Assembly (NCBI GenBank): GCA_015065295.1
Contig: SVQN01000021.1
Coordinates: forward strand, 1 to 40,059
Direction of reading: 5' to 3'
Length of the DNA: 40,059 nucleotides
Origin: Oscillospiraceae bacterium
GTDB taxonomy: Bacteria > Bacillota > Clostridia > Oscillospirales > CAG-272
In this document: positions 25,084 to 32,609 of the stretch, piece by piece
How positions within the stretch are numbered: the stretch's first letter is position 1
Layout: every line of letters starts with the position of its first letter
Translations under genes and position numbers: made by a program
Notes under the pieces: generated by a model
Database searches by the model: none
What the model saw: only the letters and a program-made list of their open reading frames with translations
What the model was told of the DNA's origin: nothing

Positions 25084-26823
25084 TTATGATAATTCTCCGC
25101 GTTTCCTGCGAAGGATATCTTCGAGGGAATCGGAGGAATTTCCTTGTTTGACGGTTTCTTTCCGGAGCGAACGGACAAATGTATCGTACGCCGCTTCGCT
25201 GTTGTCGGACAGTTCGTTCCGCGCGGCAACCATTCCTCCCGCACGTGAGACTTCCTCCGGCGTAAAATCCTCGCCGAGAAGTCCGAGTGTGAAATGTCCG
25301 TTGGCTTCCGCCACTTTTGCGAACAGCCGCCGTCCCAACTCCGTCGTGAAGTCCGCCGTACTCAGCGGGACATTGTCCACCGGCCGCATACAGTATTCCG
25401 GATGGATGAACAGAATCCCGAGAAGGGATTCCTCGATCCGCGCCGCTTTCGGCTGTTTCGCGTAGTCGGGATTGACCCGGTCGGCCAGTCCGGACGTAAT
25501 GCGGATCAGCTCGCCGCGCCGTTTTTTGTCATACTCACGCGAGAGCTTCCGGATGCGCGCGTTCACGTCGGTTTCCAGACTTTTCCTGTCCACCGAAAAC
25601 GCTTTCGCGGTGCGGTCACTATAAATATCCCTCTCGACGGACGAATGTATTCCGGCGATGTAGGTACAGATTTCGGACAGCGCGCGAATCTTTTCCGCAT
25701 CGTTCGCAAGATCGTATTTTTTCATCGTATTTTCGAGGACGTAGTCGAATTTCGACCGGCTTTCCTCGATCAGGGAGCGGAATTTTTCCTTGCCGAATTT
25801 TTTTATGTATTCGTCGGGGTCTTTCGCGCCTTCCATGTGCAGGACTTTCGTTTCCAGTCCCGCCTTTTCCAGAAGATCAATCGCACGCGCCGTCGCCTTC
25901 TGTCCCGCTTCGTCGCTGTCGTAGGAGATGACGACCTTGCCCGTGTATTTCTTGATCGTCCGCGCCTGATCGTCCGTCAGAGCGGTGCCGAGCGTCGCAA
26001 CCGCCATCCCGAATCCGGCGTCGTGGAGCGCGATAACGTCCATGTAGCCTTCGCAGAGGATGAAATAACCCGCGTCGGTATTCTTCGCGTAGTTGAGGGC
26101 AAAGAGGTTCCGGCTTTTCTTGAACGCGGGCGTATCGGACGTATTGAGGTACTTCGGCTTTGTATCGTCGAGAACTCGTCCGCCGAACGCGATGACATTT
26201 CCCGACACGTCAATGATCGGGAACATGACCCGTCCGCGGAAGTAGTCGTAGTAGCCGCGTTCGCTTTTTCCGGCGAAATAGGCGGTCTGGATTTCCTGCG
26301 GCTTGAAGCCGAGCGAGGTCAGATGATTCAGCATCCGGTTTCCCGACGGCGGCGAATACCCCAGCCCGAACCGCTTGATTGCCATCATACTCAGACCGCG
26401 GTCGATAAAATACCGCCGTCCCGCCGCGCCCATGTTGTCGTCAAACAGCATTTTCCGGTAAAATTTCGCGGCTTCGAGGTTCATCTGAAGAACGCGGGTG
26501 CGTGTCACGCCGTCACTGCGCTGGTATTCGCCATCATCCGGAAGGGTGATCCCGGCGCGCTTGGCAAGTGTTTCGATTGCCGCACGGTAGTCGAGATTTT
26601 CCGTCCGCATGACGAAATTGATTACGTCGCCGCCCGCCCCGCAGCCAAAGCAGTAGAAACTCTGCGTTTCCGGATACACGGTGAACGACGGCGTTTTTTC
26701 GCTGTGGAACGGACACAGCCCCTTGAGATTGGAACCTGCCCGCTTCAGGGAAACATACGAAGAAATCACGCTTTCGATATCGCAGCGATACCGCAGATCT
26801 TCGATTACACTTGCCGGAATCAT
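25084..26823 (-). CDS. dnaG: DNA primase
   Basis: DnaG lays RNA primers at the fork. 579 aa. The N-terminal CHC2 zinc finger is CPFHSEKTPSF...FYCFGCG (res ~37-64). The TOPRIM polymerase core has FGGRVL, ILCEGYMDVIALH (catalytic Glu), GTALTDDQ and SYDSDEAGQKA (metal-binding DxD). A C-terminal helicase-binding region follows but is weakly conserved, as usual. The ATG at 26823 has GGAGGA in front. Order dnaG-rpoD is the classical arrangement. The antisense frame covering it is a shadow. Confidence 0.97.
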   Translation of the reverse strand: MIPASVIEDLRYRCDIESVISSYVSLKRAGSNLKGLCPFHSEKTPSFTVYPETQSFYCFGCGAGGDVINFVMRTENLDYRAAIETLAKRAGITLPDDGEYQRSDGVTRTRVLQMNLEAAKFYRKMLFDDNMGAAGRRYFIDRGLSMMAIKRFGLGYSPPSGNRMLNHLTSLGFKPQEIQTAYFAGKSERGYYDYFRGRVMFPIIDVSGNVIAFGGRVLDDTKPKYLNTSDTPAFKKSRNLFALNYAKNTDAGYFILCEGYMDVIALHDAGFGMAVATLGTALTDDQARTIKKYTGKVVISYDSDEAGQKATARAIDLLEKAGLETKVLHMEGAKDPDEYIKKFGKEKFRSLIEESRSKFDYVLENTMKKYDLANDAEKIRALSEICTYIAGIHSSVERDIYSDRTAKAFSVDRKSLETDVNARIRKLSREYDKKRRGELIRITSGLADRVNPDYAKQPKAARIEESLLGILFIHPEYCMRPVDNVPLSTADFTTELGRRLFAKVAEANGHFTLGLLGEDFTPEEVSRAGGMVAARNELSDNSEAAYDTFVRSLRKETVKQGNSSDSLEDILRRKRGELS

Positions 26824-26938
26824 GCGCGTTCCTCCTCCGTTTCCTCTGTTCTGACGGTTTTTATACCGTTATTAATAATATACGCCGGAAATTTCTTTTT
26901 TACTTTTTTTCGACGAATTCTTTTTCAAAAACTTTGTC

Positions 26939-27616
26939 TCAGACTCTGGATGCCCGTTCTTCGTAGCCGGTGATTGTGAATTTCCCCTTGCCGTAGGTCA
27001 TTTCCGAAACCGTTTTTGCCACTTCGTCCGCACGTCCGGCTTCGATTGCCGCCATCACCGTCACGTTTTCGCCGAAATCGCAGAGATCCTCCGATGCGCC
27101 CAGTTTGGCGAGCGCAATCGTCAGCCGCTGATAGTCCGAATAGGTCACGACGATCTTCATGAGCGCGTACTGCTCGAACACCGCCAGTCCCGCCGCGTCA
27201 ACGGCATTTTTTGCCGCCGCACCGTACGCGCGAACCAGTCCGCCCGCACCGAGCAGAATCCCGCCGAAATACCGCGTCACCACCACGCACAGGTCGCACG
27301 CTCCCGACATTTTCAGGACGTTCAGCACCGGCATCCCGGCGGTTCCCTGCGGCTCGCCGTCGTCGTAATACCGCGCGATGGCACCGCCGTTCAGCATATA
27401 GGCGTACACATTGTGCGTCGCGTCGTGGTATTCCTTCCGCTTTGCCTCGATGAACATCCGCGCTTCCTCTTCACTCCGGATCGGCGCGGCATGACCGATG
27501 AAGATCGACTTGCGCTCCTCCATTTCACAGGAGACATTCTGGGCGATGGTCACGCGCTTTTTCAGACTGACTTCCGGTTCGGCAGGCTTTGCCGCCTTCG
27601 TTTCCTTTTTTTTCAT
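26939..27616 (-). CDS. YigZ/IMPACT family protein (UPF0029)
   Basis: 225 aa from the ATG at 27616. The family core is clear: ERKSIFIGHAAPIRSEEEA, HNVYAYML...YYDDGEPQGTAGMPVL (family signature) and VVVTRYFGGILLGAGGLVRA, followed by a C-terminal ferredoxin-like domain. Members relate to IMPACT/Gcn1-type translation regulators or proteolysis helpers; the bacterial role is poorly known. The ORF extends upstream inside hflX; 27616 starts 19 nt after the hflX stop. The ribosome site is weak, and TTG 27631 is an alternative. A lysine-rich N-terminal extension (MKKKETKAAKPAEP) precedes the core. Confidence 0.88.
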   Translation of the reverse strand: MKKKETKAAKPAEPEVSLKKRVTIAQNVSCEMEERKSIFIGHAAPIRSEEEARMFIEAKRKEYHDATHNVYAYMLNGGAIARYYDDGEPQGTAGMPVLNVLKMSGACDLCVVVTRYFGGILLGAGGLVRAYGAAAKNAVDAAGLAVFEQYALMKIVVTYSDYQRLTIALAKLGASEDLCDFGENVTVMAAIEAGRADEVAKTVSEMTYGKGKFTITGYEERASRV

Positions 27617-27635
27617 GATCTTTACTTTCAATCCG

Positions 27636-28922
27636 TTACTCTTCCACAATATATTTTTTGATCTTTGCGTACAGTTTGTCATCCACCACACAGCGGACAA
27701 GAATGCCGTCTTCCTGATAGTCCATTTCCACGTCGTCCGCATCTTTGTAAAGAAGTCCCGTGACCGCGCCGTCCGACGGCGGAATCTTCAATGTCACACG
27801 ATGCTTTCCGTTTGACGCAATCCGTTCGATGGTTGAAACAAGCGTGTCGCATCCCGCGCCGGTGACTGCCGAAATGAAGACCACATCCGTGTTCGTTCCG
27901 GCCGCGAGGGACTTCATGTGAATCAGCGCGTCCCGGTCGGCACAGATATCGCACTTGTTGAAAACGTAGATCGTCGGCTTTCCCGCCGCACCGAGTTCTT
28001 CCAGAAGTTCGGACGTGACCTGCGTCTGCGCGATGAATTCCGGGTCGGAAGAGTCGATCACGATCAGGAGAATATCGGAATAGACCGCTTCGTCCAGCGT
28101 CGATTTGAACGCCTTGATGAGATGGTGCGGCAGATTCCGGATGAAGCCGACCGTGTCGGTCAGAAGGAGCTTCGTCCCGTTCGGCGTGACAAACTGGCGC
28201 GTCGTCGGGTCGAGGGTCGCAAATAACTTGTTTTCCGCAAGAATGCCCGCGCCGGTCAGATAATTCAGCAGTGTACTCTTCCCTGCGTTCGTGTAGCCGA
28301 CAATGCCGCACTTCGTCAGGCCGGACTTGTCCCGCTGACGGCGCATGACCAGACGGTTCTGCTCGACCTTGCGGAGTTCTTCTTCCAGAGACGCGATTTT
28401 TTCCTTCACGCGGCGGCGGTCGATCTCGAGCTTGGTTTCCCCGGGACCTCTCGCGCCGACGGAACCGGACGACGCCGTACCGCCCTGCCGGGATAATTCT
28501 TTCCCGCGCCCGGTCAGACGGGGCGATGTGTAGCGGAGCTGTGCCAGTTCGACCTGCAAACGCCCCTCACTCGTCCGCGCATGATCGGCAAAAATATCGA
28601 GAATCAGCATACTGCGGTCAATCACCGTCACCTCCGCCGCGATATCGTCCTCGATGGACTTGATCTGCGACGGGGTCAGTTCCCGGTCAAAAATCACGAG
28701 CGACGCCCCCTGAGACTCGCATAAATCGGATAACTCCTTCACCTTCCCGCTGCCGAGAACGGTCCGCACGTCGGGCGTTTCGCGGCACTGGGTCACGATT
28801 CCGACGCACTCGCAGTCCGCCGTATCGCAGAGCCGTTCCAGTTCGCCGAGCGAAACGAGACACTCCCGCTCCCCGTTCTGCGGATGTATCGCACAAAGAA
28901 TAACCTTCTGTTTTTCTTCCAT
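27636..28922 (-). CDS. hflX: GTPase HflX
   Basis: A ribosome-associated GTPase (Obg/HflX superfamily) that splits stalled 70S ribosomes after stress. 428 aa. The N-terminal HflX domain contains GSGKVKEL and QVELAQLRYTSPRLTGRG, then a helical hairpin, then the G domain: GYTNAGKST (G1, ~res 208), DTVGFIRNLPHHL (G3) and NKCD (G4). The start ATG at 28922 is kept because the longer frame from 29018 is the translated 94-bp repeat, although the ribosome-binding site here is poor. The next gene, the YigZ-like one, starts 19 nt later. Confidence 0.93.
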   Translation of the reverse strand: MEEKQKVILCAIHPQNGERECLVSLGELERLCDTADCECVGIVTQCRETPDVRTVLGSGKVKELSDLCESQGASLVIFDRELTPSQIKSIEDDIAAEVTVIDRSMLILDIFADHARTSEGRLQVELAQLRYTSPRLTGRGKELSRQGGTASSGSVGARGPGETKLEIDRRRVKEKIASLEEELRKVEQNRLVMRRQRDKSGLTKCGIVGYTNAGKSTLLNYLTGAGILAENKLFATLDPTTRQFVTPNGTKLLLTDTVGFIRNLPHHLIKAFKSTLDEAVYSDILLIVIDSSDPEFIAQTQVTSELLEELGAAGKPTIYVFNKCDICADRDALIHMKSLAAGTNTDVVFISAVTGAGCDTLVSTIERIASNGKHRVTLKIPPSDGAVTGLLYKDADDVEMDYQEDGILVRCVVDDKLYAKIKKYIVEE

Positions 28923-28931
28923 AATCAATGA

Positions 28932-29025
28932 GATTCTCGGGGAAAACTGGAGATTCGCACGAGTTGCAATGCAACTCAGGCGAACTCCGAAAAAAAATTT
29001 TCCCCGAACCCCTTTCAAAAAACTT
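28932..29025. repeat. 94-bp hairpin-in-hairpin repeat, copy 2
   Basis: Almost identical to 18061-18154, with two substitutions. The shared central stems are GGAGATTCGC/GCGAACTCC and AGTTGCA/TGCAACT inside a GGGGAAAA/TTTTCCCC outer stem. It begins 10 nt before the hflX ATG, the same relation to a minus-strand start as copy 1. The 3' flank ends in the family tail CCCCTTTCAAAAAACTT. Confidence 0.85.
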
Positions 29026-29104
29026 TATATATACAAATATGCTCATGAAAATACAAAACCAAAGTAAAAACTCTCCCCGTCCGGTTCAGACCAGAGAACA
29101 GAAA

Positions 29105-29151
29105 AAGTCGGGCAGGACAAAAAAGCATTGCTTCGCTGTCCTGTCCGACGG
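29105..29151 (-). terminator. Terminator of rpmE
   Basis: GTCGGGCAGGACA (29107-29119) pairs with TGTCCTGTCCGAC (29137-29149) with one mismatch/wobble; on the minus strand it ends in TTTTTC. It lies 26 nt past the rpmE stop. Confidence 0.8.
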
Positions 29152-29176
29152 TTCTGCCAGACGAATGTATATTGGC

Positions 29177-29395
29177 TTACTTGGTACGCATTTCGAGACG
29201 CTTCTTGAACTTGTCTACACGACCGCCAGCGTCAACAAACTTCTGCTTACCGGTGAAGAAAGGATGGCACTTGGAGCAGATGTCCACGCGAAGCTCACCG
29301 TTTGCATCACCCTTCGTGGAGCGAGTGGTTACAGTTTCACCGCAAGCGCAACGAATGGTTACTTCTTCATACTTGGGATGGATTCCGTTTTTCAT
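29177..29395 (-). CDS. rpmE: 50S ribosomal protein L31, zinc-binding type
   Basis: 72 aa, standard for L31. It starts [19 protein letters not shown] and carries the zinc ligands CAC (first pair) and CSKC (second pair), then [18 protein letters not shown], a family hallmark. The start ATG at 29395 has GAGGTG 7 nt upstream; a GTG three codons earlier overlaps that site. It is monocistronic: own promoter (29434-29462) and own terminator (29105-29151). Confidence 0.97.
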   Translation of the reverse strand: MKNGIHPKYEEVTIRCACGETVTTRSTKGDANGELRVDICSKCHPFFTGKQKFVDAGGRVDKFKKRLEMRTK

Positions 29396-29433
29396 TGTTT
29401 TCACCTCTATATACAGATACTCACGTAGAACAG

Positions 29434-29462
29434 ATTATATCACAGCATCCGATAAAATGCAA
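29434..29462 (-). promoter_or_regulatory. Sigma-A promoter of rpmE
   Basis: Minus-strand TTGCAT (29457-29462), 17 bp, TATAAT (29434-29439), 39 nt before the ATG. Confidence 0.7.
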
Positions 29463-29587
29463 TAGGTTTTTCAAAAAAATTTTCAATATTTTCAAAAGAC
29501 TTTTCCACAGGTTTTTTGTGGATTTTTATGTTCCATCCGTGCGTTGGGATTCCAACCAAGCGTTTCAGCTGTGAGAAAATGGGTTGC

Positions 29588-29616
29588 TTTACATTCCGCC
29601 CGGACTGTGATATACT
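29588..29616 (+). promoter_or_regulatory. Sigma-A promoter of the XRE regulator gene
   Basis: TTTACA (29588-29593), 17 bp, TATACT (29611-29616), 38 nt before the ATG at 29655. Confidence 0.7.
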
Positions 29617-29654
29617 GAATCTGCCCGGGTAATCAAATGACAGGAGGATCGACT

Positions 29655-30791
29655 ATGGAACCGATCGCCAATATTCTTCGCACACTCCGAAACGAACGCG
29701 GCTATACCCAGACCGAAGTGGCTGCCGCCCTGAACCTGACCTCGCAGGCGGTTTCCAAATGGGAAAACGGAAGCGGTCTGCCCGATGTGACACAACTCGT
29801 CCCGCTGGCGGATTTCTACGGCGTGACGGTAGACCGTCTGCTCGGCAGAAAAGATCATGCGGCGGAACAGGAAGTCACGGATTTTATCGAGAAGTACAGA
29901 GACATTCTATGCTTTGCACGGGAATATTCCCAAGAACATTCCGTTTCTCTGCGCGAAGCCTTTGACGCCGGACTGGACGAAGGCCGTGCCATGATGAAGA
30001 AATATCCGGACGATTACCGTCTGAAAAGCCATGTCTGCTATATGCTGGACATCGCCCCGAAGGAAAGTGACTGCGACGAAAGTTACTGGAACGCCCGGAA
30101 CAGCGAACTGATCGATCTTGCGGAAACCATTCTCGCAGAATGCACGGACAGCAGGTATCGGAACAGAGCCATCTGGCAGCTTGCCGTGACTTATCCGTAT
30201 CAGAACCGTTACGATAAGGTAAAAGAACTGGCGGAACTGGCACCGGATATGTACGGCTGTAAGGAAGCACTCCTGTGCCACGCGTCCGAATACGGGACTC
30301 AAGAAAACCGGACAGCCTACGAACTGCATCTGAAACGAAGCATGATGAATGTGCATTTTGATTTGAGTATGCACTACCACAATCGCAAACTCCCGCCGGA
30401 AGACATCCTTGCCTTGACGGAAATGGAGTGGAACATTTTCCATGCATACCACGATCACGGCGATTTCGATACATGGCGGACGTGCGATCTGTTTGAAAAC
30501 CGGATGACCGCCGCCTGTGCCGCGCTGATTCTTGGAAAAGACTCCAATGCGGTACGTTTGATCGGCGAAGGACTGGATATGCTCGCCGCATCCATCGCCA
30601 ATACCGACGAAGCCTTTACATCTTCCTTCCTGACACATACCGGGAAACGGGTGCCGTACAGCAAATGCCGTTTTGACAATGGCATCCGAAATTGTTTTGA
30701 AAAAATTCAGAAAAACAGAGATGCACAGGAATTCTGCAAAACTGAAGAGTATGCTGCTCTCCGCCGCCGGCTTGACGAAATCCTGGCATAA
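29655..30791 (+). CDS. XRE-family transcriptional regulator with large C-terminal domain
   Basis: 378 aa. Residues 1-65 are a Cro/C1-type helix-turn-helix: LRTLRNERGYTQTEVAAALN, then TSQAVSKWENGSGLPDV, as in many Clostridia XRE regulators. The remaining ~310 residues are alpha-helical (LIDLAETILAEC, YQNRYDKVKELAELAPD) and TPR-like in style; no enzyme motif is seen. The ATG at 29655 is preferred because AGGAGG lies 7 nt before it; ATG 29637 overlaps that site. It has its own promoter. Its TAA stop (30789-30791) lies in the TAATA that flanks a MITE-like element, so the element sits right at the gene end. Confidence 0.85.
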   Translation: MEPIANILRTLRNERGYTQTEVAAALNLTSQAVSKWENGSGLPDVTQLVPLADFYGVTVDRLLGRKDHAAEQEVTDFIEKYRDILCFAREYSQEHSVSLREAFDAGLDEGRAMMKKYPDDYRLKSHVCYMLDIAPKESDCDESYWNARNSELIDLAETILAECTDSRYRNRAIWQLAVTYPYQNRYDKVKELAELAPDMYGCKEALLCHASEYGTQENRTAYELHLKRSMMNVHFDLSMHYHNRKLPPEDILALTEMEWNIFHAYHDHGDFDTWRTCDLFENRMTAACAALILGKDSNAVRLIGEGLDMLAASIANTDEAFTSSFLTHTGKRVPYSKCRFDNGIRNCFEKIQKNRDAQEFCKTEEYAALRRRLDEILA

Positions 30792-30793
30792 TA

Positions 30794-30987
30794 GAGGTGT
30801 TCGATAACCAAATAACCTCTTGTAGGGACACGGCGTGCCGTGTCCGCTGAACGATTCGAACAGAGAATATTTTGTGCTAAAAACATCCAGTTCGGATGAA
30901 TTTCCGACAAAATATTGTTCGCCCAAATTGATCGACGGACACGGCACGCCGTGTCCCTACGAATGACGTAAGGTTATCGAACACGTC
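30794..30987. mobile_element. MITE-like element flanked by TAATA
   Basis: Terminal inverted repeats GAGGTGTTCGATAACC (left) and GGTTATCGAACACGTC (right) match at 15 of 16 positions. Inside, GTAGGGACACGGCGTGCCGT and its mirror near 30935-30960 continue the symmetry, and GAATATTTTGT/ACAAAATATTGTTC pair near the centre, so the whole 194 bp folds back. TAATA flanks both ends (30789-30793 and 30988-30992), a probable 5-bp target duplication. The left TAATA includes the XRE stop codon. There is no ORF, so it would be non-autonomous. Confidence 0.8.
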
Positions 30988-31031
30988 TAATATTTACAGC
31001 GGAACTCCCAAAATCCCGGAGTTCCGCTGTT

Positions 31032-31427
31032 TCATCTATTCTCAAATTTTTGCCGTACCGCTTTTTCCGTCGCCCAAAACAGCGCACATCCTGCCGCATA
31101 GCACAGCATATCCGCCCACGAAAACGTACTGCCGAGCAGAATCCGGAAAAACGCAATCTCCCCCAGTCCCATGAGCGAGACAAAATCGAACGCCTGCCCG
31201 ATTTCCACTGCCGCCGCGAACAGGAACACCCACACCGGCAGAAGCCGCACACCTTCCGGTAAAAGAATCCGCACAAAACAGCAGATCAGCACCGTCACGA
31301 GAATGTCCCCGCCGTACGGTCGGATAAAATTGTCGCGGACAAACAGCGCAATCAGCACTTCGGTCAGAAAAATTCCCGTAAAGCACAGCGCGTACCCCGC
31401 GCGCGGATGACGTTTGAAGAAATCCAT
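31032..31427 (-). CDS. DUF2809-like small integral membrane protein
   Basis: 131 aa with about four membrane helices, e.g. ALCFTGIFLTEVLIALFV, a GGDILVTVLICCFVRILLP stretch, LLPVWVFLFAAAVEIGQ and SWADMLCYAAGCALFW. The pattern (Arg-Asp near helix 1, GGDxLV, VExGQ, DMLxYxxG) matches the DUF2809/VanZ-like group, function unknown. Start ATG 31427 has GGAGGG upstream; the longer frame reaching 31577 runs backward through the tRNA-Pro gene and is false. The MITE-like element lies downstream. Confidence 0.78.
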   Translation of the reverse strand: MDFFKRHPRAGYALCFTGIFLTEVLIALFVRDNFIRPYGGDILVTVLICCFVRILLPEGVRLLPVWVFLFAAAVEIGQAFDFVSLMGLGEIAFFRILLGSTFSWADMLCYAAGCALFWATEKAVRQKFENR

Positions 31428-31465
31428 GGCGTTTCCCTCCGGTTTCGTAAACATCGGATAAGCAA

Positions 31466-31504
31466 GAAAAAAGTCGGCACACCTTTCGGTATCCCGACAT
31501 TTTT
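31466..31504 (-). terminator. Terminator after tRNA-Pro
   Basis: GTCGG (31473-31477) pairs with CCGAC (31494-31498) and is extended by an AAAAAA/TTTTTT stretch outside. It lies 7-40 nt past the tRNA 3' end on the minus strand. Confidence 0.6.
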
Positions 31505-31510
31505 TCGTTA

Positions 31511-31583
31511 TCTGAGTGACAAGACTTGAACTTGCGGCCTCTACCACCCCAAGGTAGCGCGCTCCCAACTGCGCCACACCCAG
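31511..31583 (-). tRNA. tRNA-Pro, anticodon GGG
   Basis: 73 nt, complete cloverleaf read on the minus strand: acceptor CTGGGTG/CACTCAG with one G-U pair, D stem GCGC/GCGC, anticodon stem CTACC/GGTAG with loop TTGGGGT (anticodon GGG), T stem GCAAG/CTTGT with loop TTCAAGT, discriminator A. CCA is not encoded. A consensus promoter lies about 25 nt upstream and a terminator follows. Confidence 0.93.
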
Positions 31584-31607
31584 ATGCTATTCCCTGACAG
31601 CCCCTAT

Positions 31608-31636
31608 ATTATAGCACTGCCGTTTTGATTTGTCAA
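31608..31636 (-). promoter_or_regulatory. Sigma-A promoter of tRNA-Pro
   Basis: Minus-strand TTGACA (31631-31636), 17 bp, TATAAT (31608-31613): full consensus. Confidence 0.85.
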
Positions 31637-31735
31637 CCCCTTTTTAAAACTTTTTTTGAAAAATTTCGATTTTTTTATTCCGTCCGTTTCAGCCGTATTT
31701 CCGGGCGTTCCGGGAAATCGTTCGCGTTCCCCGCA

Positions 31736-31770
31736 TACGACAGAAAACGGCCGCATAGATGTTCTATAAT
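31736..31770 (+). promoter_or_regulatory. spoIIGA promoter region with possible Spo0A box
   Basis: TATAAT at 31765-31770 lies 26 nt before the spoIIGA ATG. No good -35 is found at 17 bp. TACGACA at 31736-31742 matches the 0A box TTCGACA in 6 of 7 positions. In Bacillus this operon uses a sigma-A promoter with unusual spacing activated by Spo0A, so the arrangement is suggestive only. Confidence 0.4.
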
Positions 31771-31796
31771 CTATGGCAGACCAAGGAGGTACGGGC

Positions 31797-32579
31797 ATGA
31801 CGGTTTACGCGGACATCCTGTTTCTTATCAATTTCAGCATGGATTTTCTCTCCCTCTGTCTCACCGGACGGCTGACCGCACACCGGTTGTCCCGCCGCCG
31901 TCTGATGCTTGCCGCCGCGTTCGGCTCTCTTGCCGGATGTGCCGCGATGGTTCTTCCTTTGAACGGCATCCCGTTTGTCCTCACCGGACTTCTCACGGCT
32001 CTTGCCGTCGTCCGGATTGCCTTCGGGAAAGCCGGTTCCCTGCGGCAGCTCGTCCGCGACACGCTGATTCTCTGGGGAACAGGAACTCTTCTCGGCGGAA
32101 TCCTGACCTCCGTCCTGTCCCTCGGAAACGCCGTCTGGCAGGATGGCGGAAACGGTTCCTTTGCACCGCTGGTTCTGCTCGGATTCACGGCGGCATCGGC
32201 GTTTCTGCGGCTTGCCGGGCATTCCTCCGGAAAACGTTCGGCGGACGTGACCGTGACGGCGGCAGGAACATCGGTTTCGTTTGCCGCGCTGTGCGATTCC
32301 GGCTGTCTGCTGACCGAACCGATTTCGGGAATGCCGGTAATCGTCGTGTCGGAAGCGGCACTCGGTACGCTGTCGGAACTTCTTGCGGCGGATGACACCC
32401 CGCTGCGGCTGCGGATGATCCCGGCGGAAGGAATCGGCGGGCATCGTCTGCTGCGCGGATTTGTTCCGGATACGGTCACGGTAAACGGGCGGACGGTATC
32501 GGCGGTCATCGCGTGCAATCCCACAGGGAACGATTACGGCGGGTTCGTGGGGATTGTTCCTTCGAAAATCGTCCGGTGA
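31797..32579 (+). CDS. spoIIGA: Sigma-E processing peptidase SpoIIGA
   Basis: The membrane aspartic protease that matures pro-sigma-E in the mother cell. 260 aa, shorter than the ~309 of Bacillus. The N-terminal half has about five hydrophobic segments (VYADILFLINFSMDFLSL, IPFVLTGLLTALAVV...). The C-terminal protease domain carries CDSGCLLTEP: Asp167-Ser-Gly-Cys170 replaces the family's usual D-T-G-N. It is followed by ISGMPVIVV and RMIPAEGIGGHRLLRGFVPD. AAGGAGGT sits before the ATG at 31797. sigE follows after 30 nt, the classical spoIIG operon, which supports the call. Confidence 0.88.
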   Translation: MTVYADILFLINFSMDFLSLCLTGRLTAHRLSRRRLMLAAAFGSLAGCAAMVLPLNGIPFVLTGLLTALAVVRIAFGKAGSLRQLVRDTLILWGTGTLLGGILTSVLSLGNAVWQDGGNGSFAPLVLLGFTAASAFLRLAGHSSGKRSADVTVTAAGTSVSFAALCDSGCLLTEPISGMPVIVVSEAALGTLSELLAADDTPLRLRMIPAEGIGGHRLLRGFVPDTVTVNGRTVSAVIACNPTGNDYGGFVGIVPSKIVR

Positions 32580-32609
32580 TTTTTCATTTATCATACATAG
32601 GAGGCTTTT

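Noticed and set aside
25294-26973. 559-aa open frame antisense to dnaG
   Set aside because: Shadow frame over conserved primase motifs.
31428-31577. N-terminal extension of the DUF2809-like gene
   Set aside because: The extra residues are the translation of tRNA-Pro; a better start with GGAGGG is at 31427.
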